Positions 1 to 8,540 of a DNA stretch of 64,000 nucleotides are shown here, in pieces (position 1 is the stretch's first letter; each line of letters opens with the position of its first letter). Source of the stretch: Caulobacter radicis (lineage in GTDB: Bacteria; Pseudomonadota; Alphaproteobacteria; Caulobacterales; Caulobacteraceae); the NCBI RefSeq assembly GCF_003094615.1, contig NZ_QDKO01000032.1, positions 124,001 through 188,000 on the forward strand. The letters are read 5' to 3'. The translations under genes were made by a program, and so were the position numbers. Under the pieces are notes generated by a model that did not search any database, had not been told where the DNA came from, and worked only from the letters and a program-made list of their open reading frames with translations.

Positions 1-658
1 CGATGGGCGTGAGGCGATGGTGCACGTCGTGCAGCAGGTGGATGTCCCAGCCCAGCTTCTCGCGCGCCGCCTCGAACAGCGGCGGCACGCTGCGCAGGTA
101 CTTCTCGGTCGACCACAGGCTTTCGCTGGGCAGGGCCGCGTCGGCCGGCTCGTAGAAGAAGCGGTCCTTGGAGACGCCGTAGACGGTCTTCAGCCCCGGC
201 ACGCCCGACTGCAGGCGGATGGCCTTGTAGCCCTGCTCGGCATAGACGGCGGCGTTGTCGAGGGTCTCCTCGATGCTGGCGCCGTTGGCGTGGCCGTAGA
301 CCATGACGCCGGTGCGGCAGGCGCCGCCCAGCAGCTGGTAGAGCGGCAGGTTCGCGACCTTGGCCTTGATGTCCCACAGGGCCATGTCGACGGCGGCGAT
401 GGCGGACATCGTCACCGGGCCGCGCCGCCAGTAGGCGCCCTTGTAGAGGTACTGCCAGATGTCCTCGATCTGGTGGGCGTCGCGGCCGATCAGGCAGGGA
501 ATGACGTGGTCGTTCAGGTAGCTGGCCACGGCCAGTTCGCGCCCGTTCAGGGTGGCGTCGCCGATCCCGTACACGCCGTCGCTGGTCTCGATCTTCAGGG
601 TGACGAAGTTGCGGCCCGGACAGGTGACGATGACCCTGGCGGCGGTGATCTTGAGCAT
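1..658 (-). CDS. manD: D-mannonate dehydratase, enolase superfamily (3' end outside window)
   Basis: The visible 219 codons encode the N-terminal capping domain and the start of the barrel of an enolase-superfamily dehydratase. The protein begins [20 protein letters not shown] and contains an [20 protein letters not shown] block, both typical of the ManD subgroup. The family dehydrates D-mannonate to 2-keto-3-deoxygluconate with Mg2+ in the cytosol, a step of glucuronate/galacturonate catabolism. The gene runs off the left edge, so the C-terminal catalytic residues cannot be inspected. It is divergent from an alpha-glucuronidase gene that would release glucuronate, which supports the assignment. 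A GntR/UxuR-like palindrome lies between the two starts. D-gluconate dehydratase activity occurs in some ManD members and cannot be excluded. Confidence 0.9.
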   Translation of the reverse strand, partial: MLKITAARVIVTCPGRNFVTLKIETSDGVYGIGDATLNGRELAVASYLNDHVIPCLIGRDAHQIEDIWQYLYKGAYWRRGPVTMSAIAAVDMALWDIKAKVANLPLYQLLGGACRTGVMVYGHANGASIEETLDNAAVYAEQGYKAIRLQSGVPGLKTVYGVSKDRFFYEPADAALPSESLWSTEKYLRSVPPLFEAAREKLGWDIHLLHDVHHRLTPI

Positions 659-771
659 CGGCGTCTTTCTGCGGCGGCGCCGGTTGGGCCGGCGACGAGG
701 TCTTGGCGGGCGCTTGGCCCGCGAGCGATCTTCCTCCTTTCGTTTAAACGCGGCAGGGAGGTTGTCAATCC

Positions 772-786
772 ATTGGTCAGACCAAT
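772..786. promoter_or_regulatory. perfect 7-1-7 palindrome, GntR/UxuR-like operator
   Basis: ATTGGTC-A-GACCAAT lies in the 220-bp divergent region between manD and the alpha-glucuronidase gene. The TTGGT/ACCAA core resembles operators of FadR-subfamily GntR repressors of hexuronate genes (UxuR/ExuR type). The resemblance is from memory of the motif; no regulator gene is in the window. Confidence 0.55.
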
Positions 787-878
787 AAGGTGCTGGAGAC
801 TCGACCACCTCGCCGGACATGCGGCGACAGCTTCAGGCCGCGAAGACGGCCGACCCAGATGATCGACGGGGAGATGCG

Positions 879-3020
879 ATGCGACCCAGCCACCTGCTTT
901 ACGGGCTCTGCCTGGCCGCCGGCCTGCTGCTGGCGCCGCTGGCCGCCTGGGCCGAGGACGGCCATGACCTGTGGCTCCGCTATCGGCCGGCGGCGGCGGG
1001 CGAGGCGGCCGCCTATCGCGCTTCGGTCGGAGCGGTTGCGCCGGTCGCCGACACGCCCACCCTGAAGGTCGCCCGCGCCGAGCTCGAACAGGGCCTGGCC
1101 GGCCTGCTGGGCGAGCGCCGCGACGGCGGCGGCGAGATTCTGCTGGGAACGCCGGGATCCTCGCCCCGGATCGCCGCGCTGAAGCTGCCGCTCGACGCCG
1201 CCGGGGACGAGGGCTTCCGCATCCGCACCCTGACCGACGGCGGACGACCGCTCACGGTGATCGCCGCCAACACGGACATCGGCGTGCTGCATGGCGTCTA
1301 TCGCTATCTGGCGCTGATCCAGACCAGGCAAGCGGTCGACCGGCTGGACCTGCTCGACGCCCCCAAGGTCCGCTACCGGCTGCTGAACCACTGGGACAAC
1401 CTGGATCGCAGCGTCGAGCGCGGCTATGCGGGCCAGTCGATCTGGGACTGGTGGCGGCTGCCCGACGTCAAGGATCCCCGCTACGCCGACTACGCCCGCG
1501 CCAACGCCTCGATCGGGATCAACGGGGCGGTGCTCAACAACGTCAACGCCAAGTCCGACAGCCTGACGGCGCCCTATATCGCCAAGGCCGCGGCCCTGGC
1601 CGATACGTTCCGGCCGTACGGGATCAAGGTCTATCTGTCGGCGAGGTTTTCCTCGCCGATCGAGATCGGCGGGCTGAAGACCGCCGACCCGCTGGACCCG
1701 GCCGTGCGGGCCTTCTGGAAGGCCAAGGCCGACGAAATCTACAAGGCCATTCCCGACTTCGGCGGCTTCCTGGTGAAGGCCAATTCCGAAGGCCAGCCCG
1801 GTCCGCAGGACTATGGCCGCACCCACGCCGACGGCGCCAACATGCTGGCTCAGGCCGTGGGCCCGCACGGCGGCATCGTGATGTGGCGAGCCTTCGTCTA
1901 TTCGCACGAGCAGCCCGACGATCGCGCCAAGCAGGGCTATTCGGAGTTCAAGCCGTTCGACGGCCAGTTCGCGCAGAACGTCATCGTCCAGGTCAAGAAC
2001 GGGGCGATCGATTTCCAGCCGCGCGAGCCGTTCCACCCGCTGTTCGGGGCCATGCCGAAGACCAACCTCGGCATGGAGTTCCAGATCACCAAGGAGTATC
2101 TCGGCTTCTCCACCCACCTGGCCTACCTGGGGACCATGTGGGAAGAGGTGCTGAAGGCCGACACCTTTGCCGCCGGGCCGGGCTCGACCGTGGCCAAGGT
2201 CGTGGACGGCAAGCTGCACGGCTATTCGCGCACCCTGATGGCGGGGGTCGCCAATATCGGGACCGACCGCAACTGGAGCGGCTCGCAGTTCGACCAGGCC
2301 AACTGGTACGCCTTCGGCCGCCTGGCCTGGGATCCGGAAGCCTCTTCCGAAGCCATCGCTCGCGACTGGGCGGCCATGACATTCACGCCCGACAGGCGCT
2401 TCACCGGGCCTGCCGTGAAGATGATGATGGGCTCGCGCGAGGCGGTGGTCGACTACATGACCCCGATGGGCCTGCACCACCTGATGGGCCGCAGCCACCA
2501 CTACGGGCCGGGGCCATGGGTGGCCGGCGGCGAGCGCGCCGACTGGACCAGCGTCTACTACCACAAGGCCGACAAGGCCGGGATCGGCTTCGACCGCACG
2601 ACCAAGGGCAGCGACGCCGTCGCGCAGTACGCCCCGCCGGTGGCGGCCGCCTTCTCGGATCTCTCGAAAATCGACGAGAAGGACCTGCTGTGGTTCCACC
2701 ACCTGCCGTGGGACTACCGCACCAGGTCCGGCCGGCCGCTGTGGGACGAGCTGGTGACCCGCTATTCGCGCGGGGTGAAGGCGGTTGACGGCATGCAGGC
2801 GACCTGGGCGGGTCTGGCGCCCTATGTCGACGCCGAACGCCACGGCGAGGTGGCGACCTACCTGGCCATCCAGCGCCGCGAAGCCCAGTGGTGGCGCGAC
2901 GCCTCGGTCGCCTATTTCCAGTCGATCAACGGCCTGCCCCTGCCCAAGGGCGAGACGCCGCCGCCGCTGAGCCTGGAGGCCTACGAGGCGATGGCGTTCC
3001 CGTACGCGCCGGGGATCTGA
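879..3020 (+). CDS. aguA: alpha-glucuronidase, glycoside hydrolase family 67
   Basis: A 713-aa protein of usual GH67 length. It starts MRPSHLLYGLCLAAGLLLAP with a cleavable signal peptide ending near AWAED, so it is probably periplasmic. GH67 enzymes remove (4-O-methyl)glucuronic acid from the non-reducing end of xylo-oligosaccharides. Family-typical blocks are visible: YRLLNHWDNLD in the N-terminal half, GGFLVKANSEGQPGPQDYGR with a probable catalytic acid, and a KTNLGMEFQITKEYLG block further on. The chosen ATG follows GACGGGGAG; an upstream in-frame ATG at 819 would bury the signal peptide. It is divergent from manD and thematically linked to the GH10 xylanase near 51 kb. Confidence 0.93.
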   Translation: MRPSHLLYGLCLAAGLLLAPLAAWAEDGHDLWLRYRPAAAGEAAAYRASVGAVAPVADTPTLKVARAELEQGLAGLLGERRDGGGEILLGTPGSSPRIAALKLPLDAAGDEGFRIRTLTDGGRPLTVIAANTDIGVLHGVYRYLALIQTRQAVDRLDLLDAPKVRYRLLNHWDNLDRSVERGYAGQSIWDWWRLPDVKDPRYADYARANASIGINGAVLNNVNAKSDSLTAPYIAKAAALADTFRPYGIKVYLSARFSSPIEIGGLKTADPLDPAVRAFWKAKADEIYKAIPDFGGFLVKANSEGQPGPQDYGRTHADGANMLAQAVGPHGGIVMWRAFVYSHEQPDDRAKQGYSEFKPFDGQFAQNVIVQVKNGAIDFQPREPFHPLFGAMPKTNLGMEFQITKEYLGFSTHLAYLGTMWEEVLKADTFAAGPGSTVAKVVDGKLHGYSRTLMAGVANIGTDRNWSGSQFDQANWYAFGRLAWDPEASSEAIARDWAAMTFTPDRRFTGPAVKMMMGSREAVVDYMTPMGLHHLMGRSHHYGPGPWVAGGERADWTSVYYHKADKAGIGFDRTTKGSDAVAQYAPPVAAAFSDLSKIDEKDLLWFHHLPWDYRTRSGRPLWDELVTRYSRGVKAVDGMQATWAGLAPYVDAERHGEVATYLAIQRREAQWWRDASVAYFQSINGLPLPKGETPPPLSLEAYEAMAFPYAPGI

Positions 3021-3045
3021 GGGGGAGGCGTCTCACCCCCATCGT

Positions 3046-3504
3046 CGTCATCCCGGCCGAAGCGCAGCGTAGAGCCGGGACCCAGGGGCCGCCGGCATTG
3101 CATCGGCGGCCTTTTCATGTTTCCATTTTGTTCTCATTTCGGGAGGGCGAAATGGAGCGCGTTTCCTACGTCTACATCCTGGCGAGCGCGCGTAACGGAA
3201 CGCTCTATGTCGGCGTCACCAACGACCTTTCGCGCCGCACTTGGGAGCACCGCGAGAAGCTCATGCCCGGCTTCACGCGCAAGTACGGCGTGACGATGCT
3301 GGTCTGGTACGAAGTTCACGACGAGATCGGCGCGGCCATCCAGCGCGAAAAGCTGATCAAGCGCTGGCGGCGTGTGTGGAAGCTGGAGCTGATCGAGCGG
3401 ATGAACCCGCTTTGGCTCGATCTGTATGAAACGCTGAACTGCTGAACGGCTCTGGGCTTGGCCCCTGGGTCCCGGCTCTTCGCTGCGCTTCGGCCGGGAT
3501 GACG
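3046..3504. repeat. 45-bp inverted repeat pair (REP-like) enclosing a GIY-YIG gene
   Basis: The left arm is 3046-3090 and the right arm is 3460-3504. The right arm is the reverse complement of the left at 44 of 45 positions. Each arm also folds on itself through CCCGGC...GCCGGG. The arms lie about 60 bp before the start and 14 bp after the stop of the nuclease gene and contain no other gene. A related core (CGTCATCCCGG) recurs at 12656-12699. Confidence 0.9.
3152..3445 (+). CDS. small GIY-YIG nuclease family protein
   Basis: A 97-aa single-domain protein. The GIY-YIG hallmarks are visible: YVYILAS and LYVGVTNDL for the two Gly/Tyr strands, an Arg-rich RRTWEH helix, and the IQREKLIKRWRR segment with the metal-binding Glu. 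The length matches the YhbQ/UPF0213-like clade, whose role is poorly known; a DNA-cleaving or structure-binding activity is inferred from the fold. The start follows GGGAGGGCGA. The gene is a lone cistron between aguA and a TonB receptor and is enclosed by a near-perfect inverted repeat, so it may be or have been part of a mobile repeat unit. No DNA-binding extra domain is present. Confidence 0.85.
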   Translation: MERVSYVYILASARNGTLYVGVTNDLSRRTWEHREKLMPGFTRKYGVTMLVWYEVHDEIGAAIQREKLIKRWRRVWKLELIERMNPLWLDLYETLNC

Positions 3505-3537
3505 ATGGAGAGGTCGGCGCCCATTCCGCGGGCGCCG

Positions 3538-3575
3538 ATATCGATTCAAATAATATCGATACAAAAGCGTTGACA
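3538..3575 (+). promoter_or_regulatory. two 13-bp direct repeats and a TTGACA -35-like box before a TonB receptor
   Basis: ATATCGATTCAAA (3538-3550) and ATATCGATACAAA (3553-3565) match at 12 of 13 positions with a 15-bp period. A TTGACA follows at 3570-3575. The AT-rich block stands out from its GC-rich surroundings and is a candidate operator/promoter for the receptor gene starting at 3654. The regulator is unknown. Confidence 0.4.
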
Positions 3576-3653
3576 TATTTTCGCCGCGTACCCCAGCCTG
3601 GGGACCGACCCGCCTTCAGAGCGGGCGCTCTCATGCATGCACTGGGGAATGTT

Positions 3654-5855
3654 ATGCGTACCGATCTCAAGATCCTGCTTTCCACCGCGGCCCTGGCCGC
3701 CCTGGCCGCGCCGCTGGGGGCGGCCGCCCAGACCAGCTCCAAGCCTGCGGCCGACGAGACCGTCGAGGAGATCGTCGTCACCGCGCTCAAGCGCTCGACC
3801 ACGCTCCAGACCACGCCGATGAGCATCAGCGCCGTGACCGGCGACAGCCTTCAGAAGATCGGCGCCACCGGCCTGCAGGACTATTTCCGCTCGGTGCCGG
3901 GCGTGAACCTGACGCAGGGCCAGCTGGGCCAGAGCCGCGTGACCATCCGCGGCGTCCAGGGCTCGGGCGAGGCCACCACCGGCCTCTATTACGACGAGAC
4001 CTCGGTCACGGGGCCCTCGGGCACGACCCAGGATCCGGCCAACAACGCCGCCGACCTCAACCTGTTCGACGTCGAGCGGGTGGAGGTGCTGCGCGGCCCG
4101 CAAGGCACGCTGTACGGCGGCGGCTCGATGGGCGGCACGATCCGGGTGATCTACGCCAAGCCCGACAGCAGCCAGTTCGGCGCCTCGATCGAGGGCCAGG
4201 CCAGCGCCACCAAGGGCGGCTCGCGCGGCTCGTACCTGAAGGCGATGGGCAACATCCCGCTGATCGAGGGCAAGCTGGCCGCCCGCATCGTGGCCTATAC
4301 CGAGGACCGCCCGGGCTTCGTCGACAATGTCCGCACCGGCGCCAAGAACATCAACGACAGCCACGCCGACGGCTATCGCGCCATGCTGGGCTTCACCCCC
4401 ACCGACGACATCTCGCTGGTCGTCACCAAGGTTCACCAGAACTCGTCGGCCGACGACCTGGAAGGCTGGTACGACCGCCTGGGCGGCTACAACACCGACA
4501 GCGCCGTGAAGCTGCCCCTCGACACCGAGATGGACATGACCAGCGTCACCGGCAAATGGTCGAGCCCGGTCGGCGAGGTCACCGCGTCGAGCGCCTACTA
4601 CAAGCACGACATGCTGCGGACGATCGACTTCACCCCGCAGTACCGGCCCTACATCGGCGGCGCCAACGGCGTGATCGGCTACCAGCCGGCGTATCTGGGC
4701 GCCTGGAACCACGAGCTGCGGCTGTCGTCGAAGGGCGAGGGCCAGGTTCAGTGGACGGTCGGCGGCTACATGGAGCTGCGCAAGGACCACATCGACAGCA
4801 ATACGGTGCTGACCAGCCTGACCACGGGCCAGCCCTACAGCCCGATGCAGTACCTGCAAGGCCGCTATGTCAACACCGGCGTCAAGCAGACCGCCCAGTT
4901 CGGCGAGGCGACCTGGACGCCGCCGCAGGTCGAGGGCCTTTCGCTGACGGTGGGGGCGCGCCACTACGACTACACCAAGGCCACCGGCAGCGCCGGCACC
5001 CAGCGCAACGTGCTGACCGGCGCCGCGCCGGCGCCCTATACCGAGCAGACCGCCGAGGCCTCGGGCTGGGTCTACAAGTTCAACGCCAGCTACAAGGTCA
5101 CTTCCGACGTCATGGTCTACGCCACGGCGGCCGAGGGCTTCCGGCCGGGCGGGGCCAACAACGTGCCGGGCCTCAACAGCGCGCTGGTGGTCTACAATCC
5201 CGACAGCCTGTGGAACTACGAGGCCGGCGTGAAGACCACCTGGCTGGGCGGCAAGCTGACGGCCAACGCGGCGGCCTACCGCATCGACTGGAAGGACCGC
5301 CAGACCAGCGCCATCACGGCCGACGGCCTCTATTCCTTCATCACCAACGCCGGCGCGGCGCGGATCGAGGGCCTGGAGCTGGAGATCGCCGCCCGGCCGA
5401 TCACCGGCCTCTCGCTCAACGGCTCGATCGGCTACACCAAGGCCGAGCTGACCGAGGATCAAGCCAACGCCAACATCCTGGTCGACGGCTCGACCGGCAG
5501 GAAGGGCGATCGCATCGCCAACGTGCCCGACTGGACGGCCTCGGCCTCGGCCCAGTACGTCTGGCCGCTGCCGGTCGCCGGCCTCAACGGCCTGCTGCGC
5601 GCCGACTACGCCTATACCGGCGAGATGGTCTCCACCTTCCGGCCGACCTACGTCTATTTCGACAAGTTCGGCAGCTTCTCGACCGTGAACCTGCGGGCCG
5701 GCGTCGAGGGCGAGGACTGGGGCGTCTACGGCTTCGTGACCAACCTCACCGACGCCGAGGGGATCATGAACAAGAACAGCAACGTCGGGTACCAGGACCT
5801 GCTTTATGGATTGACCCCGCGCACCGTCGGGGTGAACGCCCGCAGGAAGTTCTGA
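3654..5855 (+). CDS. TonB-dependent outer-membrane receptor
   Basis: A 733-aa TonB-dependent receptor: signal peptide to about residue 25 (AAPLGAAAQ), TonB box EEIVVTALKR, plug domain with VPGVNLTQGQ and the RVEVLRGPQGTLYG motif near residues 140-155, then a 22-strand barrel ending in the terminal aromatic GVNARRKF. It would import a substrate across the outer membrane using TonB/ExbBD energy. The substrate is not readable from sequence. The following gene is a secreted M20 peptidase, which hints at peptide or amino-acid-conjugate uptake. The start at 3654 was preferred over an in-frame ATG at 3633 because GGGGAA lies just upstream. Confidence 0.92.
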   Translation: MRTDLKILLSTAALAALAAPLGAAAQTSSKPAADETVEEIVVTALKRSTTLQTTPMSISAVTGDSLQKIGATGLQDYFRSVPGVNLTQGQLGQSRVTIRGVQGSGEATTGLYYDETSVTGPSGTTQDPANNAADLNLFDVERVEVLRGPQGTLYGGGSMGGTIRVIYAKPDSSQFGASIEGQASATKGGSRGSYLKAMGNIPLIEGKLAARIVAYTEDRPGFVDNVRTGAKNINDSHADGYRAMLGFTPTDDISLVVTKVHQNSSADDLEGWYDRLGGYNTDSAVKLPLDTEMDMTSVTGKWSSPVGEVTASSAYYKHDMLRTIDFTPQYRPYIGGANGVIGYQPAYLGAWNHELRLSSKGEGQVQWTVGGYMELRKDHIDSNTVLTSLTTGQPYSPMQYLQGRYVNTGVKQTAQFGEATWTPPQVEGLSLTVGARHYDYTKATGSAGTQRNVLTGAAPAPYTEQTAEASGWVYKFNASYKVTSDVMVYATAAEGFRPGGANNVPGLNSALVVYNPDSLWNYEAGVKTTWLGGKLTANAAAYRIDWKDRQTSAITADGLYSFITNAGAARIEGLELEIAARPITGLSLNGSIGYTKAELTEDQANANILVDGSTGRKGDRIANVPDWTASASAQYVWPLPVAGLNGLLRADYAYTGEMVSTFRPTYVYFDKFGSFSTVNLRAGVEGEDWGVYGFVTNLTDAEGIMNKNSNVGYQDLLYGLTPRTVGVNARRKF

Positions 5856-5872
5856 TAGGGCGCTTCCGGGAA

Positions 5873-5960
5873 CCTCGTCCTTCGACAAGCTCAGGATGAG
5901 GTTCCCGACTGCCCATCGCCTTGCCAGTAGCCCTCACCCTGAGCTTGTCGAAGGGCGAGG
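5873..5960. repeat. paired inverted REP-like repeat
   Basis: The arms 5873-5901 and 5932-5960 are reverse complements with 2 mismatches in 29. Both contain the CCTGAGCTTGTCGAAGG type core. The pair occupies most of the 170-bp gap between the TonB receptor and the M20 hydrolase. It could act as a transcript-end hairpin. Confidence 0.85.
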
Positions 5961-6025
5961 GCGGCTCCTCCCACGGAGCCCTTTGCGTATCTTCACGAGG
6001 AGGCGCGGATCTGTCCGCGAACCGC

Positions 6026-7345
6026 ATGACCTTGACCCCGAAGCTCACCCTCGCCGCCGCCATGGCCCTTCTGGCCGCGCCCGCGATGGCCGCCCCGTTG
6101 AACGTTCCGGCGACCAAGGCCGTCATCAAGGCCCAGCTCGACCGCGACTACCCGCAGCTCGACGCGCTCTACAAGGACCTGCACGCCCATCCGGAACTGG
6201 GCTTCCAGGAGGTCGAGACCGCCAAGAAGCTGGCCGAGCAGATGCGCGCGCTGGGCTTCACCGTCACCGAAGGCGTCGGCAAGACCGGCGTGGTGGCGGT
6301 GCTCAAAAACGGGGAGGGGCCCAGCGTACTCGTGCGCACCGAGCTCGACGCCCTGCCGATGGAAGAGAAGACCGGCCTGCCCTACGCCAGCCGCGCAAAG
6401 ACCACCTGGAACGGCGCCGACGTGTTCGTCGCCCACTCGTGCGGTCACGACATTCACATGGCCGCCTGGATCGGCGCGGCCCGCCAGCTGGTGGCGCAGA
6501 AGGCCAAGTGGAAGGGTACGCTGGTCTTCGTCGCCCAGCCCTCGGAAGAGACGGTCAGCGGCGCCAAGGCGATGATCGACGACGGCTTCTTCCAGAAGTT
6601 CGGCAAGCCCGACTACGGCTTCGCCTTGCACGTCGGTCCCGGCCCGGCGGGGCAGGTCTATTACAAGCCCGGCGTCCTGACCTCGACCTCGGACGCCCTG
6701 GAGCTGACCTTCAACGGCCGCGGCGCCCACGGCTCGATGCCGGCCGCCTCGATCGACCCGGTGATGATGGCCGCCCGCTTCACCGTCGACGTGCAGAGCG
6801 TGATCAGCCGCGAGAAGGATCCGGCGGCGTTCGGCGTCGTCACCGTCGGTTCGATCCAGGCCGGCAGCGCCGGCAATATCATCCCCGACAAGGCCAAGGT
6901 GCGCGGCACCATCCGCACCCAGGACGACGGCGTGCGCACCCGGATCCTGGACGGCGTCACCCGCACCGCCAAGGCCGTGGCCGAGATGTCGGGCGCTCCG
7001 GCCCCGGATCTCGAGATCGTTCCGGGCGGCAAGGCGGTGGTCAACGACGCGGCCCTGACCGACAGGACCGCCGCCGTCTTCAAGACCGCCTTCGGCAAGG
7101 ACGCGATCGCCGTGACCTCGCCCGGCTCGGCCAGCGAGGACTATTCGGAGTTCATCATCGCCGGCGTGCCGTCGGTCTATTTCTCGATCGGGGGCCTGGA
7201 TCCAAAGGCGATGGCCGATGCGAAGGCGGCCGGCAAGCCCATGCCGGTCAACCACTCGCCGTTCTTCGCTCCGGTTCCCGAGCCGTCGATCCGCACGGGT
7301 GTGGAGGCGATGACCCTGGCGGTCATGAACGTGATGGCGAAGTAG
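6026..7345 (+). CDS. secreted M20-family amidohydrolase/peptidase
   Basis: A 439-aa protein with a signal peptide (LTLAAAMALLAAPAMAA). It then matches the M20D hippurate/indole-acetyl-amino-acid hydrolase family: LHAHPELGFQEVETA, RTELDALPMEEKTGL, and the metal-binding VAHSCGHDIHMAAWIG near residues 130-145. A dimerisation-domain stretch precedes SPGSASEDYSEF. The family hydrolyses amide bonds of N-acyl amino acids or small peptides using a di-metal centre. Export to the periplasm is predicted, which is common for Caulobacterales members. It lies 170 bp after the TonB receptor with a repeat in between, so co-transcription is possible but uncertain. Confidence 0.9.
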   Translation: MTLTPKLTLAAAMALLAAPAMAAPLNVPATKAVIKAQLDRDYPQLDALYKDLHAHPELGFQEVETAKKLAEQMRALGFTVTEGVGKTGVVAVLKNGEGPSVLVRTELDALPMEEKTGLPYASRAKTTWNGADVFVAHSCGHDIHMAAWIGAARQLVAQKAKWKGTLVFVAQPSEETVSGAKAMIDDGFFQKFGKPDYGFALHVGPGPAGQVYYKPGVLTSTSDALELTFNGRGAHGSMPAASIDPVMMAARFTVDVQSVISREKDPAAFGVVTVGSIQAGSAGNIIPDKAKVRGTIRTQDDGVRTRILDGVTRTAKAVAEMSGAPAPDLEIVPGGKAVVNDAALTDRTAAVFKTAFGKDAIAVTSPGSASEDYSEFIIAGVPSVYFSIGGLDPKAMADAKAAGKPMPVNHSPFFAPVPEPSIRTGVEAMTLAVMNVMAK

Positions 7346-7347
7346 GA

Positions 7348-7638
7348 TCAGTCGGGGCGTTCGGCCCCGTGCTTGATACGGATGATCTCAACGATCGCGC
7401 CCTTTACGCGGTAGCGCACCACGTATGGCGCGATCACCACCAATTCTCGGGCCTCGCCGACCGGTCTTCCGCGATGGGGATGCTCGGCGAGCGCCTCCAC
7501 GGCGGCGATCAAACGCAAAGCTAGTCTCTGGGCGGCGATCGGCCTGACTTGGCCGACGTAGGCTCGGATGCCCTCTAGATCTCGGCGGGATCTGACCGAC
7601 CAGACGACATTGAAAACGGACGTGTCGCGATCGGGCAT
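7348..7638 (-). CDS. parE: ParE/RelE-family toxin
   Basis: A 96-aa protein with the ParE/RelE fold signature: VVWSVRSRRDLEGIRAYV at the N-terminus, a helical RLALRLIAAVEALAEHP segment, GRPVGEARELVV, and a C-terminal YVVRYRVKGAIVEIIRIKHG strand pair. Such toxins poison gyrase (ParE) or cleave mRNA (RelE); sequence alone does not separate them, but RYRV...I.RI.HG is ParE-like. The gene lies 9 bp downstream of a small antitoxin gene in the same orientation. It is convergent with the M20 gene, the stops being 2 bp apart. Confidence 0.85.
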   Translation of the reverse strand: MPDRDTSVFNVVWSVRSRRDLEGIRAYVGQVRPIAAQRLALRLIAAVEALAEHPHRGRPVGEARELVVIAPYVVRYRVKGAIVEIIRIKHGAERPD

Positions 7639-7647
7639 GTCGCTGAG

Positions 7648-7821
7648 TTAGTCGACTTTCGGGGGCGGGGTTTCCTCGGGCGTACCCCAGGAAAGAAGCC
7701 ACGCCTTCATGCGCTCGTGCGAGATCACACGGCCTGCATCCAGATCCGCCAAGCCTTCAGCGTCGGCCGCCGCTTCGGCGGCGACGTCATCATCCTCGAA
7801 AATGGACGGTTCGGCTTTCAT
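7648..7821 (-). CDS. antitoxin partner of the ParE toxin
   Basis: A 57-aa acidic ORF starting MKAEPSIFEDDDVAAEAAA and ending SWGTPEETPPPKVD. The central GRVISHERMKAWLLSWG segment is typical of short antitoxins encoded before ParE-type toxins. Its position immediately upstream of the toxin, with a 9-bp gap, and its small acidic character support the role. The N-terminal DNA-binding part is short, so autorepression cannot be asserted. It lies just downstream of the purine operon's tetR gene in the same orientation. Confidence 0.75.
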   Translation of the reverse strand: MKAEPSIFEDDDVAAEAAADAEGLADLDAGRVISHERMKAWLLSWGTPEETPPPKVD

Positions 7822-7857
7822 CGTTCGCGCAGCTTAGCACGAAATAGGCGCGACGCC

Positions 7858-8520
7858 TCAAGCCGCCGTCAGGTACCCCTCCAGCACGTCCAGAGCATGC
7901 TGGAGCCTGGCGCGCCGCCATTCGGCGGTGCTCATGTCGGTGTCGAGCGTGACCGACAGCGACCAGCCGTTGGCCAGGTGGAAACGGCTCATGGCCGCGA
8001 TGGTGACGTAGATCTGGATCGGGTCGAGGTTGTCGCGGAACAGGCCCTGTTCCTGGCCGCTTTCGATCAGGCGCTCGATGGTGCGGCGTAGGGGGAAGGC
8101 CGTCTCGGTCACCTTCCGGCTCTGGGCGACGAACTTGCCCTGCATCAGGTTCTCGTTGCGCAGCAGGCCCTCGAAGCGGGGGTTCTTCTCGAAATATTCG
8201 AAGGTGAAGCGCTGCAGTTCGAGGAAGCCTTCCAGCGGCTTTTCGAAGTCGATCTTCAGCTCGGCCTCGCGGTTGCGCAGGTCTTCATAGGCGGCTTCCA
8301 GCACGGCGACGTAGAGGCCCTTCTTGTCGCCGAAGTAGTGGTAGAGCATGCGGATGTTGCACTTGGCGGCCTTGACGATCCGCTCGATGCGTGCACCCGC
8401 GAAGCCGGCCTGCGAGAACTCCTTCAGCGCCGCCGACATGATCGCCTTGCGCGTCCGCTCGGCGTTGCGCTTGCGCGGCGCCGGGGCGTCGGGGGCGACC
8501 TCGTGATCGGCGTCGGACAA
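7858..8520 (-). CDS. TetR-family transcriptional regulator of the purine operon
   Basis: A 220-aa TetR regulator. The N-terminal helix-turn-helix occupies roughly residues 20-65 (RTRKAIMSAALKEFSQAGFA...NIRMLYHYFGDKKGLY), followed by an all-helical ligand domain. It is the last gene of the urate/allantoin cluster, 20 bp after puuD, so it probably controls that cluster in response to a purine-derived ligand; this is inferred from position. The only suitable start is a TTG preceded by GGAGG at 8-nt spacing. A dyad at 14106-14125 in front of the operon is a candidate binding site. Confidence 0.85.
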   Translation of the reverse strand: MSDADHEVAPDAPAPRKRNAERTRKAIMSAALKEFSQAGFAGARIERIVKAAKCNIRMLYHYFGDKKGLYVAVLEAAYEDLRNREAELKIDFEKPLEGFLELQRFTFEYFEKNPRFEGLLRNENLMQGKFVAQSRKVTETAFPLRRTIERLIESGQEQGLFRDNLDPIQIYVTIAAMSRFHLANGWSLSVTLDTDMSTAEWRRARLQHALDVLEGYLTAA

Positions 8521-8540
8521 GGGGGCGGCCTCCAGCGTGC

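Noticed and set aside
777-5888. Long minus-strand ORFs (688 and 780 codons) opposite the alpha-glucuronidase and TonB receptor genes
   Set aside because: They are Gly/Val/Arg-rich antisense shadows of GC-rich genes, lack ribosome-binding sites and show no family motifs, while the plus-strand genes are clear.
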